Source of the DNA: Sporomusa ovata DSM 2662
Lineage (GTDB): Bacteria; Bacillota; Negativicutes; Sporomusales; Sporomusaceae
Length of the DNA stretch: 64,000 nt
Assembly: GCF_000445445.1 (NCBI RefSeq)
Contig: NZ_ASXP01000005.1
Span: 500,008 to 564,007, forward strand
Direction of reading: 5' to 3'
The notes beneath the pieces were generated by a model, which worked only from the letters and a program-made list of their open reading frames with translations, was not told the origin of the DNA and searched no databases. Position numbers and translations under genes: made by a program. Position 1 is the stretch's first letter, and every line of letters starts with the position of its first letter. Below are positions 7,705-17,000 of this stretch, piece after piece.

Positions 7705-10700
7705 TTACTGGGACAAGATTTCTGACTGTCCTTTCCCAGCTTCGGGCAGAATCAGGTCTGGTTGTGCCTTATACCAAGCGGCATACATGGCGGGCAGTAC
7801 CAACAGCGTCAATACAGTGGCGGCCATAAGCCCGCCAGCTATCGCTACCGCCATCGGCCCCCAGAATACATTTGCCATGAGGGGCAGCATCCCCAGGATG
7901 GCTGCCGCCGCGGTAAGCATGATCGGCCGGAAGCGGGTGACGGCAGCGTTAATAATAGCCTCCCAAACAGGCTCTCCGGCTGTAACATGCTGTTCGATCT
8001 GATCAATGAGAATGACGGAGTTACGCATAATAATGCCGGATAGCGCCAGGATTCCGAGTTGCACCACAAAGCCCATTGGCCGTCCGGTGAGCAGGAGGCT
8101 GACACTGACGCCGATAAGGCCCAGCGGCGCGGTGAAAAGGGTGAGCAGCATTTTGGGAATATTATGCAATTGAAGCATAAGCAGCGTAATGATTGTTACG
8201 AACATGGCCGGCACAGGCTGCATTATCCAGCCGCTGGCCTTTATGCTGCTTTCCAGGGAGCCGCCGATATCGATGCTATAGCCAGGCGGCAGCGAGGCCT
8301 GTAAGTCCTCCAGATTTTTATACACCTCTTTGGTGGCATTGTTGCCCAGTACACCTTCGATGGTATTGGCCTGAACCGTAATCGTTGGTTTTAAATCACG
8401 GCGCCAGATTAGCCCTTCCTCTGCCGTGTAGCTGATTTTGGCGATTTGATCCAAAGGAATGAATTGGCCTCCGCCGATGTGGATATTCAGGTCTTTAAGC
8501 AGGGACAAGTCCCAGTAGCTGTCCGGGTCAATCCGGAACACGATGCCGATGGTCTTGTCCCTTTCCCGAAAATCACTAACGGTCGAACCTGATAACAGGG
8601 ACTGAAGATTAGTGGCCAGCGTCTGGCTGTCAATGCCTAGCATACGAGCCTTGTCCTGGTCAATATCCAAACGCAGGGCTTTGCTTTTTTCGTTCCAGTC
8701 AAGGTTCACATCCGTAATGATTGGATTGGCCGACATACGGTCCAGGACTTGTCCGGCAATTTCACGGATTTTATCATGATCATAACCAGTGACCCGCAGC
8801 ATGACCGGATAGGGGTGGGACGGACCGGTTTTGAGAAATTTGATGTTGCCGCGCACCTCGGGAAATTCGGCGGTCAGCAGTTCTTTGGCCTGTTTGGCCA
8901 ATTTGTCGCGGGATTTCACGTCTTTTGCCACAAAAATAAATTGAGCGAAATTCGCATTGGGATAAACCACCTCAGCGGTTAGCACAAAGCGCGGTCCTCC
9001 CTTACCCACGTAGTAGGAATAATTGACCAGGTCAGCATTTGCGGTGAGGAGCTTAACAAAGCGAGCGGCTTCCTGCTCGGTGGCCTGCAGTGAAGCTCCC
9101 TGCGGCAGACGCATGTCCACAATCAGTTCCGGTCGGATGGACTCAGGGAAAAACTCCTGTTTCACCAGTCCCATTAGAAAAACGGAGCCAATAAAGCAAG
9201 CAGCCGTAAGGAGCAGCACCGTTTTGCGATGGACCAGGCACCAGGTTAAGATTTGCTTGAACAAACGGTAAAAACGGGTGTTGTATACATCATAACCCTG
9301 GGCGCTGCCGGAAGCAGCTACCTTTACCAGACTGTAACCTAACAGCGGGGTTACCAGTACGGATACGACCCAGGAGATTAAGAGGGCAATAGTAATAACG
9401 GAAAAAATACTGCCGACGAATTCGGAAGCCGAGCCTTTGGAAAAGCCGATAGGGACAAAGCCGGCGCAGGTAATCAGTGTTCCTGTCAGCATAGGAAACG
9501 ATGTGGCCTTATAGGCGTAGCAGGCAGCATCAAAGCGGCTCCAGCCCTGCTGCAGCTTGACGGTCATCATTTCAATGGCGATAATGGTGTCGTCCACCAA
9601 CAAGCCTAGCGAGATAATCAAGGCACCCAAGGAAATTTTATGAAGATCAATGCCAAACACTTTCATCGCGATGAATACACCAGTAATGACCAGGGGAATA
9701 CAAAGGGCCACGACAACACCGGAACGTAGGCCAAGACTGAGAAAGCTGACGATTAATACAATGACTATCGCTTCAGCCAGGGATTCTACGAAATCATTGA
9801 TCGACTGCCGGACCAAATCGGGCTGATTGGCAACGGTATTGAGTTCCAGCCCGAGGGGAAGCTGCTCTTTGATTTGGGCTAGTGTTTTGTTCAGGTTTGC
9901 GCCGAGGTCGAGAATATTGCCTCCCTTCTCCATGGATAAAGCCAGGCCGATCGCCGGCTGGCCGTTATAAAACATTTTAGGGTCCGGCGGGTCGCTGTAA
10001 CCACGGATAATTCGGGCAATGTCGCCCAGACGCAGACTGTGTCCGTCGGCCCTGATCGGCAGGTTTTTCAAGGCGTCCAAATTTTCGAATATGCCGCTTA
10101 CACGTAGATAAACATTGTCGGAAGCAGTTTCCAGCATCCCAGACGATGCCATGGCATTTTGCGTCTTCACGACGTTGATAATATCTGCTGGAACCAGACC
10201 CAGTTGCGCCAGTTTGCAGTTTCCATCTCAATATAAATTTTCTCGGTTTGGACGCCGAGTAGATCAACTTTTTTGACACTGGGCACATCCACCAGTATCC
10301 GGCGGATTCTTTCCGCGTGTTCCCGCATCTCTTCATAACTGTAACCATCGCCGGTCAAAGCGTAGATGCAACCGAACACATCGTCAAATCGGTCGTTAAA
10401 ATAAGGGCCGTCAATTCCTTGCGGCAGCGTGGCTTTGATATCATTCACCATGTTGCGGACTTCCAGCCAGATGGGACGGACCTCTTCACCCTTGACGGCA
10501 TCATCTTTCAGAGCAACGAAAATGACGGCCTGTCCGGGAGTGGAATAGCTTCGTAGATAATCCAGGCCCGGGGTGTCCTGCAGTTTTTTTTCGATTTTAT
10601 CGGTGACCTGCTCTTCCACCTGGCGGGCAGTGGCACCCGGCCAGTTAACCGTTACAACCATCTGACGGATGGTGAAATCAGGATCTTCCATCCGGCCCAA

Positions 10701-10802
10701 GTTTCGGTAGGAAAAAATGCCGCCAATAAAAATGATGAAAATAAAATAGTAAACCAGTTGCTTATGTTGGAGCGCCCATTCCGTTAAATTGAAATTCTTC
10801 AT
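7705..10802 (-). CDS. RND-family efflux permease (inner-membrane pump), split by a one-base frameshift
   Basis: Two overlapping frames rejoin into one protein of about 1032 residues, the normal size of AcrB/HAE-type pumps. The N-terminal piece (ATG 10802) has the first helix and WPGATARQVEEQVTDKIEKK; the C-terminal piece resumes at VKTQNAMASSGMLE and contains the LRSGVVVALCIPLVI and GLLVDDTIIAIEMM helices and ends after LMAATVLTLLVLPAMYAAWY. The frames meet at 10213-10215, where one base is missing from a run (three T where four restore ETAKLAQLGLVPADIINVV). ATG 10802 overlaps the stop of the membrane-fusion gene. Proton-driven export is the family function; the Fur box upstream and siderophore context suggest siderophore or metal export, which is inference. 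Confidence 0.85.
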
Positions 10803-11920
10803 TGGCGATCACCGTTGGCAAGGCGTATTTGTTGCCTTTCCCGCAGTTTATGGACGCCGGTTGTGACAATGGTTTCACCCGACTGCAATCCCGCCAACAC
10901 GGGTATGGTATCGTTACTGCCAACGCCGACGGTAACAGGACGCAAACTGACGATATTATTTTTGACCACCCAGACCCCGGGAACATCACCTGTTTGATAC
11001 AGGGCGGACCGGGGAATGGTGATTGCGGTTGCCTGCTGGCCAGCAGCAGCTACCGTGACGGCGGCCGTCATGCCCAGTTTGACTTCCGGCGGCGGATTGA
11101 CCAAGCTGATACGCACTTTGTAGGTACGGGTGGTTGGACTGGCCATGGGTGCAATTTCTCTTATGCTACCGGTTACGATAACATTAGGCAGAGCCCAAAA
11201 TGCCACTTTGCATTGACTGGCTTGACGCAGTTCCTCCAGCCGATTTTCCGGGACGCTGATTTCGATTTCCCGTTGACCGTCCCGTACGATGGTCAGCACG
11301 GTTTGACCAGCACTAACCACCTGACCGATTTCGGCGTTAATGGCAGCAATGACGCCCGGCTGATCGGCATACAGCCGGGTATATTCCAGTTTGTTCGCTC
11401 CCTGTTCATATTGAGCCGTTGCTTGGCGGACTGCCGCCAGGGCAACGTCATAAGCGTTTTGATACTGGTCGAGTTGAGCGCGGCTGACTGCGGCCTGGGC
11501 GTATAACTGCCGGTAGCGGCTGAGATTGCTTTCCGCCAGTGTAAGTTGAGCCTGAGTGGCAGCAAGCTGCGCTGAATTGCTATTGGCCGTTTGCCTAAAA
11601 TCCTGGGGGTCAAGCTGCATAAGTATTTCGTCCGTCTGCACAGCAGAACCCAGTTCTACGTTGCGTTTGACGATCTTGCCGCCGACCTGGAAGGGCAGCT
11701 GACTTTCATAACGGCCTCGCACTTCGCCCGAATAGGTATATGTGGAAGACATTCCCGCGGCGTTAACCGTTGCGGTACGGACCAAGGGAATCTTTGTATC
11801 GGGCGTCGACATTACCCGGTGGTTTACTTGCCACAGCACACTGCCGACGATGCAAATGATAACGGCAGTCAGCATCAAACCATACCATTTCTTCCTTCCT
11901 GTTAATCTGTTATATTGCAA
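10799..11920 (-). CDS. RND efflux periplasmic adaptor (membrane fusion protein, HlyD/AcrA family)
   Basis: 373 residues: one N-terminal membrane anchor (about 11-30), a lipoyl/barrel-sandwich half motif (LPFQVGGKIVKRNVELGSAV), a long alpha-hairpin (QLAATQAQLTLAESNLSRYR), the returning lipoyl half (YADQPGVIAAINAEIGQVVS) and beta-barrel/membrane-proximal parts. Such adaptors bridge the inner-membrane RND pump and an outer-membrane channel; no TolC-like channel is encoded in this window. TTG 11920 is chosen as GGAGGAG lies just upstream. First gene of a two-gene operon behind the Fur box at 12208. Confidence 0.9.
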   Translation of the reverse strand: MQYNRLTGRKKWYGLMLTAVIICIVGSVLWQVNHRVMSTPDTKIPLVRTATVNAAGMSSTYTYSGEVRGRYESQLPFQVGGKIVKRNVELGSAVQTDEILMQLDPQDFRQTANSNSAQLAATQAQLTLAESNLSRYRQLYAQAAVSRAQLDQYQNAYDVALAAVRQATAQYEQGANKLEYTRLYADQPGVIAAINAEIGQVVSAGQTVLTIVRDGQREIEISVPENRLEELRQASQCKVAFWALPNVIVTGSIREIAPMASPTTRTYKVRISLVNPPPEVKLGMTAAVTVAAAGQQATAITIPRSALYQTGDVPGVWVVKNNIVSLRPVTVGVGSNDTIPVLAGLQSGETIVTTGVHKLRERQQIRLANGDRQ

Positions 11921-12207
11921 ATTTCATCTCCTCCTTGGCTTGGTACTATCACGACATCACTTTGATAATTTAAAGAAGTAAGGTCGATGAATGACCACTC
12001 TTTCCCTGTCACACAATACCGCCTTGACAAGTTGTAATACTTTTTATGCTGTACAGTAACTAGGCAGTTAAAGCGGTTTTCCATAGATTCTCACTTAAAA
12101 TAAGCTGCTTTTGTTGTCCTTTTCCATGTACGATTGTTTGGTTCAACAGAAAATCTCCTAACTTTTCACTGCAAGTAAGATTCTATAAAGATCAATCTTT
12201 TGTGTGA
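11921..12207 (-). promoter_or_regulatory. Long leader and likely promoter of the RND efflux operon
   Basis: About 290 bases lie between the adaptor start and the Fur box. On the minus strand TTCACA followed 15 bases later by TATAGAAT (about 12182-12210) resembles a -35/-10 pair overlapping the edge of the Fur box. The rest would be a 5' untranslated leader; I see no known riboswitch in it. Confidence 0.35.
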
Positions 12208-12228
12208 AATTGATAATTATTATCAATT
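12208..12228. promoter_or_regulatory. Fur box
   Basis: A near-perfect AT-rich palindrome (AATTGATAATTATTATCAATT, split as AATTGATAAT/TATTATCAATT around one central base) matching the GATAAT-GATAATC-ATTATC Fur consensus. It lies upstream of the RND efflux operon (minus strand) and of a tiny plus-strand reading frame. Repression under iron sufficiency is the expected effect. Confidence 0.75.
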
Positions 12229-12280
12229 ATTGAGTTTACTGTATAAATGTTATTTTTTCTACTCCAAAACGGAGGTTTTT

Positions 12281-12307
12281 ATGTGTCAAAACGGATTTTC
12301 TTGCTAA
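12281..12307 (+). CDS. Possible 8-residue peptide (MCQNGFSC) with a perfect ribosome site
   Basis: GGAGG at 12271-12275 is followed five bases later by ATG and an eight-codon frame ending in TAA, reading MCQNGFSC. It lies downstream of the Fur box and just before the hairpin at 12315-12355. A leader peptide or a chance match are both possible; there is no gene on the plus strand directly after it. Confidence 0.2.
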   Translation: MCQNGFSC

Positions 12308-12314
12308 ATGCAAA

Positions 12315-12355
12315 AGACATCACTGCAGCTTCTTAGACGAAGTGCGGTGATGTCT
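12315..12355 (-). terminator. Rho-independent terminator of the TonB-like gene
   Basis: AGACATCAC (12315-12323) pairs with GTGATGTCT (12347-12355). On the minus strand the hairpin is followed by TTTT and lies 28 bases after the stop of the TonB-like gene. Confidence 0.55.
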
Positions 12356-12382
12356 CTGCTACTGACCTGAATCAAATTTACC

Positions 12383-12838
12383 TTATTGCTTATCCGTAGG
12401 CTGCTCTGTAGCCTGCCCTGCTTCATTGCTTACCTTTTCCTCCGGCAGGTATTTTTCCACTTTAACTTGCAATGGAAAAATAATTGAGCAAGCTACCGCC
12501 TTATTATCACTGTTAAAGGCCGGACGAAACACCGATTTCTTCAATGAGTCTGTCACGGCCTGATCAAAAGCCTCATCGCCGGAGCTTGTTATGATTTTTA
12601 TATCGCCGTCTATTATTCCAAGTTCGGATACTGTCGCCTTTACTTTCACCAATACTGTTTGTTCCGAGTATTTTTCCCTCATTTCCGCCGAAAGAGAAAT
12701 TGGTGCTAAGGTAATAATTTGAGGTGGAGTCACGGACGAATTGCCATTCGCCATAACCGGAACTGCCATCCCGACAATCGCTAATACAATGACTGCCATC
12801 ATTACTCGCATTTTTGGGGTATATTTCACACAAAACAT
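12383..12838 (-). CDS. Exported TonB C-terminal-domain-like protein
   Basis: Up to 151 residues. A hydrophobic N-terminus (MRVMMAVIVLAIVGMAVPVMA) with an AxA-like site looks like a cleavable signal peptide. Residues about 60-128 (VLVKVKATVSELGIIDGDIK, SSGDEAFDQAV, FRPAF) follow the TonB C-terminal-domain pattern that contacts TonB boxes of outer-membrane receptors. The long Pro-rich periplasmic spacer and a firm membrane anchor of true TonB are missing, and no ExbB/ExbD genes are here, so energy transduction by itself is doubtful. Start may be ATG 12838, GTG 12829 or ATG 12811. A Fur box lies directly upstream. Confidence 0.65.
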   Translation of the reverse strand: MFCVKYTPKMRVMMAVIVLAIVGMAVPVMANGNSSVTPPQIITLAPISLSAEMREKYSEQTVLVKVKATVSELGIIDGDIKIITSSGDEAFDQAVTDSLKKSVFRPAFNSDNKAVACSIIFPLQVKVEKYLPEEKVSNEAGQATEQPTDKQ

Positions 12839-12888
12839 CCTTTCTTTGATATATTCGCCTCAAACGAATATACACAAGTTCTTGTAAT

Positions 12889-12909
12889 TGATAATAGTTT
12901 TCATTATCA
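12889..12909. promoter_or_regulatory. Fur box upstream of the TonB-like gene
   Basis: TGATAATAGTTTTCATTATCA is a 21-base imperfect palindrome of the GATAAT/ATTATC type about 50 bases upstream of the TonB-like start, in the expected promoter position. Confidence 0.65.
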
Positions 12910-12987
12910 TGCAATTTTATTATATCTGATACTTCGCATATTGACAACCGGTTGCTCATGCAATAGCGGGATGCGTTTCAACTAACA

Positions 12988-13030
12988 ATGAAAACGCTAT
13001 TTATCCATCTCAGACAAATAGCGTTTTCAT
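12988..13030. terminator. Terminator at the end of the siderophore biosynthesis operon
   Basis: A perfect 15-bp stem: ATGAAAACGCTATTT (12988-13002) and AAATAGCGTTTTCAT (13016-13030), four bases after the DAHP synthase stop. It separates the long operon from the TonB-like gene's promoter. The U-tract is partly inside the stem, so efficiency is uncertain. Confidence 0.65.
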
Positions 13031-13034
13031 TTCT

Positions 13035-14057
13035 TTATGGTATGGCTTTTCCCGTAATTGCGGCAATAGCACCAACTTCATCCATAAGCAGGGAAAAGTT
13101 TTCCGGGGTCAATGACTGATTGCCGTCACACAAAGCTTCAGCCGGATTAGGGTGAACTTCAATGATCAACCCGTCGGCGCCAGCCGCAACTGCCGCTCGC
13201 GCCATTGGCCTGACCATCTTCCAATGACCGGTGCCGTGGCTGGGATCAACAATGACAGGTAAATGGCTTAAGCTTTTTACGGCAGCAACAGCCCCCAGAT
13301 CCAAGGTATTGCGGGTATAAGTCTCAAAAGTACGGATGCCGCGTTCACAAAGGATAACATTGTAGTTGCCTTCGCTCATGATGTATTCGGCCGCATTCAG
13401 CCACTCGCTGATAGTAGCTGCCAGACCACGCTTAAGCAGCACTGGTTTGTCGGATTTGCCAACTGTTTTAAGCAAGGTGAAGTTTTGCATATTTCTGGTG
13501 CCGATTTGCAATACATCGGCATATTGACTGACAATGTCAACAGCGGAGGAATCAAGAACCTCGGTCACAATTTTCAGGCCAGTCCGCTCTCTGGCTTCAG
13601 CCAGCAGTTCCAGGCCTTTTTCTTCCAGTCCCTGAAAAGAGTATGGCGAAGTGCGTGGTTTGTAGGCTCCACCCCGCAAAAACTGCGCACCTGCTCTTTT
13701 AACCGCGCTAGCGGCTTCCAGTAATTGATCCAGACTTTCGACGGCGCAGGGGCCGGCCATAATCCCTAAATGCCGGCCGCCGATTTTAGTGCCCTGTACA
13801 TCAATGACGGTATCTTCATGTCTAAATTCCCGGCTGACCAGTTTGTAGCTTTCCGTCACGGCAATGGATTTTTCAACACCCGGGAAAACATCAACCGGCA
13901 ATTGGGCGATAGATTTTTCATCGCCGATAACACCAATAATCGTTCGTGCTTCACCCTGCGACAAATAATATTGCAAGCCGGCCTCGACCAGTTTTTTTGT
14001 CACAATGTCCACGTCATTCTGTGTGGCTTGAGCTTGCATAACAATAACTATCATCAT
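13035..14057 (-). CDS. aroF: 3-deoxy-7-phosphoheptulonate (DAHP) synthase, type I-beta with N-terminal regulatory domain
   Basis: 340 residues. It condenses phosphoenolpyruvate and erythrose 4-phosphate in the first step of the shikimate pathway, toward chorismate. Motifs: GPCAVESLDQL, LRGGAYKPRTSPYSFQGL, LLKRGLAATISEWLNAAEYI and VIDPSHGTGHWKMV. The first 90 residues form the ferredoxin-like domain of Thermotoga/Bacillus-type enzymes that usually senses aromatic end products. AGGAGG precedes tandem ATGs at 14057/14054. It is the last gene of the siderophore operon, 14 bases after the NRPS stop, and presumably raises chorismate supply for the salicylate synthase under iron limitation. Confidence 0.93.
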   Translation of the reverse strand: MMIVIVMQAQATQNDVDIVTKKLVEAGLQYYLSQGEARTIIGVIGDEKSIAQLPVDVFPGVEKSIAVTESYKLVSREFRHEDTVIDVQGTKIGGRHLGIMAGPCAVESLDQLLEAASAVKRAGAQFLRGGAYKPRTSPYSFQGLEEKGLELLAEARERTGLKIVTEVLDSSAVDIVSQYADVLQIGTRNMQNFTLLKTVGKSDKPVLLKRGLAATISEWLNAAEYIMSEGNYNVILCERGIRTFETYTRNTLDLGAVAAVKSLSHLPVIVDPSHGTGHWKMVRPMARAAVAAGADGLIIEVHPNPAEALCDGNQSLTPENFSLLMDEVGAIAAITGKAIP

Positions 14058-14071
14058 TTCCTCCTCTTTTA

Positions 14072-17000
14072 TTATTTTTTTATCAGCACTCCGCCGATTA
14101 GTTTGGCAAGACTACTTGCATTCGGTTCGGTTTCAATGCAAGTAAAGTGATTACCGGCAATTTCTATCACTTCAAATTCGCCGAGGCAGATTTCCCGCCA
14201 GAAATCAAGCGTTATTTCATTTGTACCCGGCACTAAAGTAAGCGGCTCACGCGCCTGAAGGAAGCGGATGTCTCCCATATACGGCTGCGGCGTGAAACGG
14301 GCGGATTTCATGCTTTGGCGAATAACATTAAACATACCTTCAGCCATCTCTACCGGCATATCGCCGCCGTTAAATTTAGCTATCGCATTCACATAAGCCG
14401 TAAAACGCTCTCGCCGCGAGAGAGAAGAAAGTCTTCTGAATAAACCACCCACCTTGTCGAGACCTTCATCACCACCTATTGTCAGCGAAGCTCCTACAGG
14501 TATACTTTTATTGTTGGCTTCATATATTTGCCTCAAACTACGTTCCAAGTCGTCTGAATTTACACCGCTGAAACCTGCCTGTTCAGGTGAAATATGTAGA
14601 AACGGTAAAAAAAACAATTCAATAATTAAATCGTCATCTATGTCGTAAGGAATAGGGTAGCTATTAACCAGAGCCAGATCTACTAAATGTATTCCTTGCT
14701 CAAGCAGACGTCTTGCCACTTCAACGGCAATCAACCCGCCCATGCAGTGGCCGATAAGCTGCATCTCTGTATGTCCGGTTTCAATAAGCCGTTCGGTATA
14801 ATCATCCGCAAGATGTTCAATAAGATCTGAAGGATCCAAAGAACAATACAAATCGGTATCCGCTATAGTTATGCCAACAACTGGACCGGCATTCTGTTCA
14901 TTCAGATGAGCAAGCAGTTGACGAAAAGAGTTCAGTGTACCGAGACCGTTATGGAATACAACTCTGAGCGGTCCCGTATCGCCGCCTCCATAAGAAGTAA
15001 GTACGGCATTGCTTGACAGTTTATCTTGTGTTCCTGGCAAAGGAACAACAGCTGTACGCTCCATTTTCGGACTGTAAGAGCGGATAAATTCTGCCAGTGC
15101 GGCGACTGTTGGATAATTGAGCATTTGCCTGAATAATGCATCAAAAGGAATTTCTCCGTATGAAGAATTCTCAGCCAATTTATCGCGCAACTTCCCCGCC
15201 ACTTGTGCCATAATGAGTGAATCCGCACCATGGTCATAAAAGTTTTGCGTTCTTCCAATATAGGGTATGCCTAATGTTTCCGACCATAACCGTGAAAACT
15301 GTACTTCCAGCGGGTCAAAACTTCTCTCATCCATTTCCAGTGCGGAATTCTCTATCTTTTCTTTAGGGCGCCATTTTGTCAACTCGCGCCGGTCTATCTT
15401 GCCATTGCTGGTCAAAGGCAGCGCGTCAGCAATCTGCAGATGGGAGGGAATCATGTGAGCAGGCAGACGCTTTGCGAGAAAATCGACCAACTCTGACACA
15501 TATATCGGCATCCTGTCTTGTTTAAAACGCTTTGCAAATAGATGCACGCCTAGCAAAGATAATTTATGTTTATCTCCAGGTAAAGATAAAATGGCTTCTT
15601 CTCCATATTCTTGTAGTAATTGCATCCATCCTTCCCGGCCCAGGTAAGAAGTTTCTACGCGCAAATTATCAGCTGGTTCCGTCATCATAAATGCCTGCGA
15701 AGCCAATATCCAGGAGTGTTCCTCTGTCGGCTCAGTAAATACCAGCCAACCGCCGGGAGAAATAAGATCTTTTAATCTGTTCATGCTTGCCGGAATGTCT
15801 CGGGCGTTTTCCAATACTCCAGCAGCCAGTATTATATCAAAACTGTTCGGCACCAATCCTTGAATTCGATAATCCTTATCTACATCAAAAATACCAAAAC
15901 GTACCCCCGGGAATTGATCAAAACGTGATTTTGCTCCTGTAATAAAGAATGACGTAACATCTGTAAATAAATAATCCACGTCGAAACCTTCCAGAGCTTT
16001 TAACACTTTTTCCGTAGTTGCCCCAGTACCAGCTCCAATCTCTAAAATCCGTAGAGTTTTACCTAAGTGATTCTCAGCAACACCTTTCAGGAGTGTACAA
16101 ATACAATTATTGAGATAGTTGGTCATGACATGGTCAAAATACAAAGCGCGAACATAGTCGAATTTACCCTCTGGAAAAAGCAGTGAAACCGGATCCTGTT
16201 GCCCGCTCAGTAATTCCGGTAACTTCTCCGCATTGTTTCGCACATAAGCTATGAATCCCGTTGAACCAAGCTTTTTAGTCCATGATGCCTCAGCTTTTTT
16301 CCAATACTCGTTTACTATTTTATCGTCCGGTTTTTGTGGGCAGCCAAAGGATCTGTGAGAATATTCCAGCAGTAATCCAGCTTCAGTCAGCTTGGCAATC
16401 CAGCGTCGAACCAACCAGTGAAATTTAGGAATTATTCCGTCGCATTGCAGGATATCTTGCATTGAACGTTGTTTATTATCGGCAAACAGTCCCAACTCGA
16501 GCAGAGCGTACAACATTGAATGCAGAACAGCTTTATCCAGGTTTGCTACTGCCAAATCGACTTCTTCCTTGCTAAGTCCGTCAGCTACAATACCAGCCAC
16601 TTCATCAATGCAGTTTATCATTTTGTCGAACTCTAATTTTTCTTTCTCCATTTGCCGCTCTTTCTTGCAAGCCGTTTCCACGACGCCTAGCAACGCTTGA
16701 TCATCACCCGATCCATCCACCACCACCCCGGCTGCAGCAACGGAGGGGTATTGTAGGAGGGCCGCTTCGATTTCACCCAGTTCTATCCGGTGTCCCTTGA
16801 TTTTGACCTGATTATCCTCGCGGCCGAGGAATTCAATTTCACCGCCTGGTGTATATCGACCCATGTCCCCCGTGCGGTAAAGGCGCTGCCCGTCAACGGG
16901 ATGAGGAAAAAAATGCGTTTTGGTGGTTTCTTCATCTTCGAAATAACCTTCGGCAAGACCAGCGCCGGTAATATAAAGCTCACCGGTTACCCACACGGGA

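Noticed and set aside
7565..8002. Long plus-strand reading frame opposite the RND permease
   Set aside because: It is antisense to a gene with clear RND motifs and gives a low-complexity, family-less peptide; shadow frame.
11902..12084. A 60-codon minus-strand frame just before the RND adaptor
   Set aside because: It contains the adaptor's own ribosome-binding site and overlaps its start; no family; more likely leader sequence.
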